DNA of 5,944 bases. Source: an uncultured Ruminococcus sp. (lineage in GTDB: Bacteria; Bacillota; Clostridia; Oscillospirales; Ruminococcaceae). Where the stretch lies: positions 1-5,944 of the forward strand of contig CANQCJ010000140.1 in assembly GCA_947589205.1 (NCBI GenBank), in the 5' to 3' direction. The position numbers were made by a program, and so were the translations under genes. The notes below the pieces were generated by a model that saw nothing but the letters and a program-made list of their open reading frames with translations, was not told the DNA's origin and searched no databases. Shown one piece after another: positions 5,668 through 5,944 of the stretch (the stretch's first letter is position 1; each line of letters starts with the position of its first letter).

Positions 5668-5944
5668 TCAGTTCTTTTTAGACAAATAAGAGCTCCATGC
5701 GTAGCCGAGCTGACCGTTGTAATCGAGATAATACCAGCCGTAGTTGCTGTTTCCGTAAACGTTCACGGTCTCTCCTGCGGGAAGCGTTGCGAGATTTTCG
5801 CTCGATGAATTAGGCTCGGGGTGAAGATATACCGCGCTTGAAACTACATATTCTCCGGCAACGGAGGTATCGAGTCCGTCCGGAAGTGCGGGAGTATCAG
5901 GCTCTTCGGCTTTGGTCGTGGTCTTTTTCTTTTTCTTTGTTGTT
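5668..5944 (-). CDS. C-terminal part of a bacterial SH3-domain protein (runs off the window)
   Basis: The last 91 codons of a gene that enters from the right edge; there is no start codon in the window. The visible protein begins with a basic low-complexity stretch, TTKKKKKTTTKAEEP, then a Pro/Asp linker, and ends in one SH3b/SH3_3-like domain: YVVSSAVYLHPEPN (about 32-45), ATLPAGETVNVYGNSNYGWYY (52-72), and GQLGYAWSSYLSKKN at the C-terminus. The small-residue/turn pattern, the LPAGETV strand and the GYAWSSYL ending are typical of such domains, which often attach proteins to the cell wall or accompany peptidoglycan hydrolases. The catalytic or main part is out of view, so no function beyond wall or ligand binding is claimed. 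A good terminator follows the TGA stop. Confidence 0.85.
   Translation of the reverse strand, partial: TTKKKKKTTTKAEEPDTPALPDGLDTSVAGEYVVSSAVYLHPEPNSSSENLATLPAGETVNVYGNSNYGWYYLDYNGQLGYAWSSYLSKKN

Overview
The window looks like chromosomal DNA from a low-to-mid GC Firmicute, most plausibly a gut clostridium of the Ruminococcus/Oscillospiraceae type. The reasons are AAGGAG-class ribosome binding sites, perfect sigma-A promoters, clostridial-style PdxS and ArgRS proteins, and a Ser/Glu-rich secreted lipoprotein glycoside hydrolase. The assignment is an inference from sequence style, not from a database match.

Layout. Bases 1-1572 hold a plus-strand pyridoxal 5'-phosphate operon: a leader with an unusual stem between a strong Shine-Dalgarno and the start codon, then pdxS and pdxT joined by a one-base overlap (TAATG), closed by a strong terminator. 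Bases 1580-1999 hold a one-gene plus-strand unit: A-tracts, a perfect extended -10 promoter, a GTTAG/CTAAC dyad over the predicted transcript start, and a 95-residue DUF2325-like protein. It ends in a terminator shared with the converging operon.

Bases 1998-5512 hold a minus-strand operon read right to left: a promoter near 5484-5512, a leader of about 100 bases with a stem-loop, a Nudix hydrolase of the Ap4A-hydrolase type, arginyl-tRNA synthetase (argS), and a secreted GH5-like lipoprotein only 25 bases behind argS. Nudix and argS make sense together, since aminoacyl-tRNA synthetases can make Ap4A. The hydrolase is an odd third member.

Bases 5513-5667 are intergenic. They contain a 73-base imperfect palindrome with a 12-bp outer stem and two inner GC-rich hairpins, probably a dispersed repeat or mobile-element relic, and the terminator of the next minus-strand gene. 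That gene (5668 to beyond the window edge) encodes a C-terminal bacterial SH3 domain after a Lys/Thr-rich linker.

No rRNA, tRNA, CRISPR array or intact transposase gene was seen. Most of the coding content is ordinary. The points most worth following are the 73-base element, the structured pdxS leader, and the operator-controlled DUF2325 gene.
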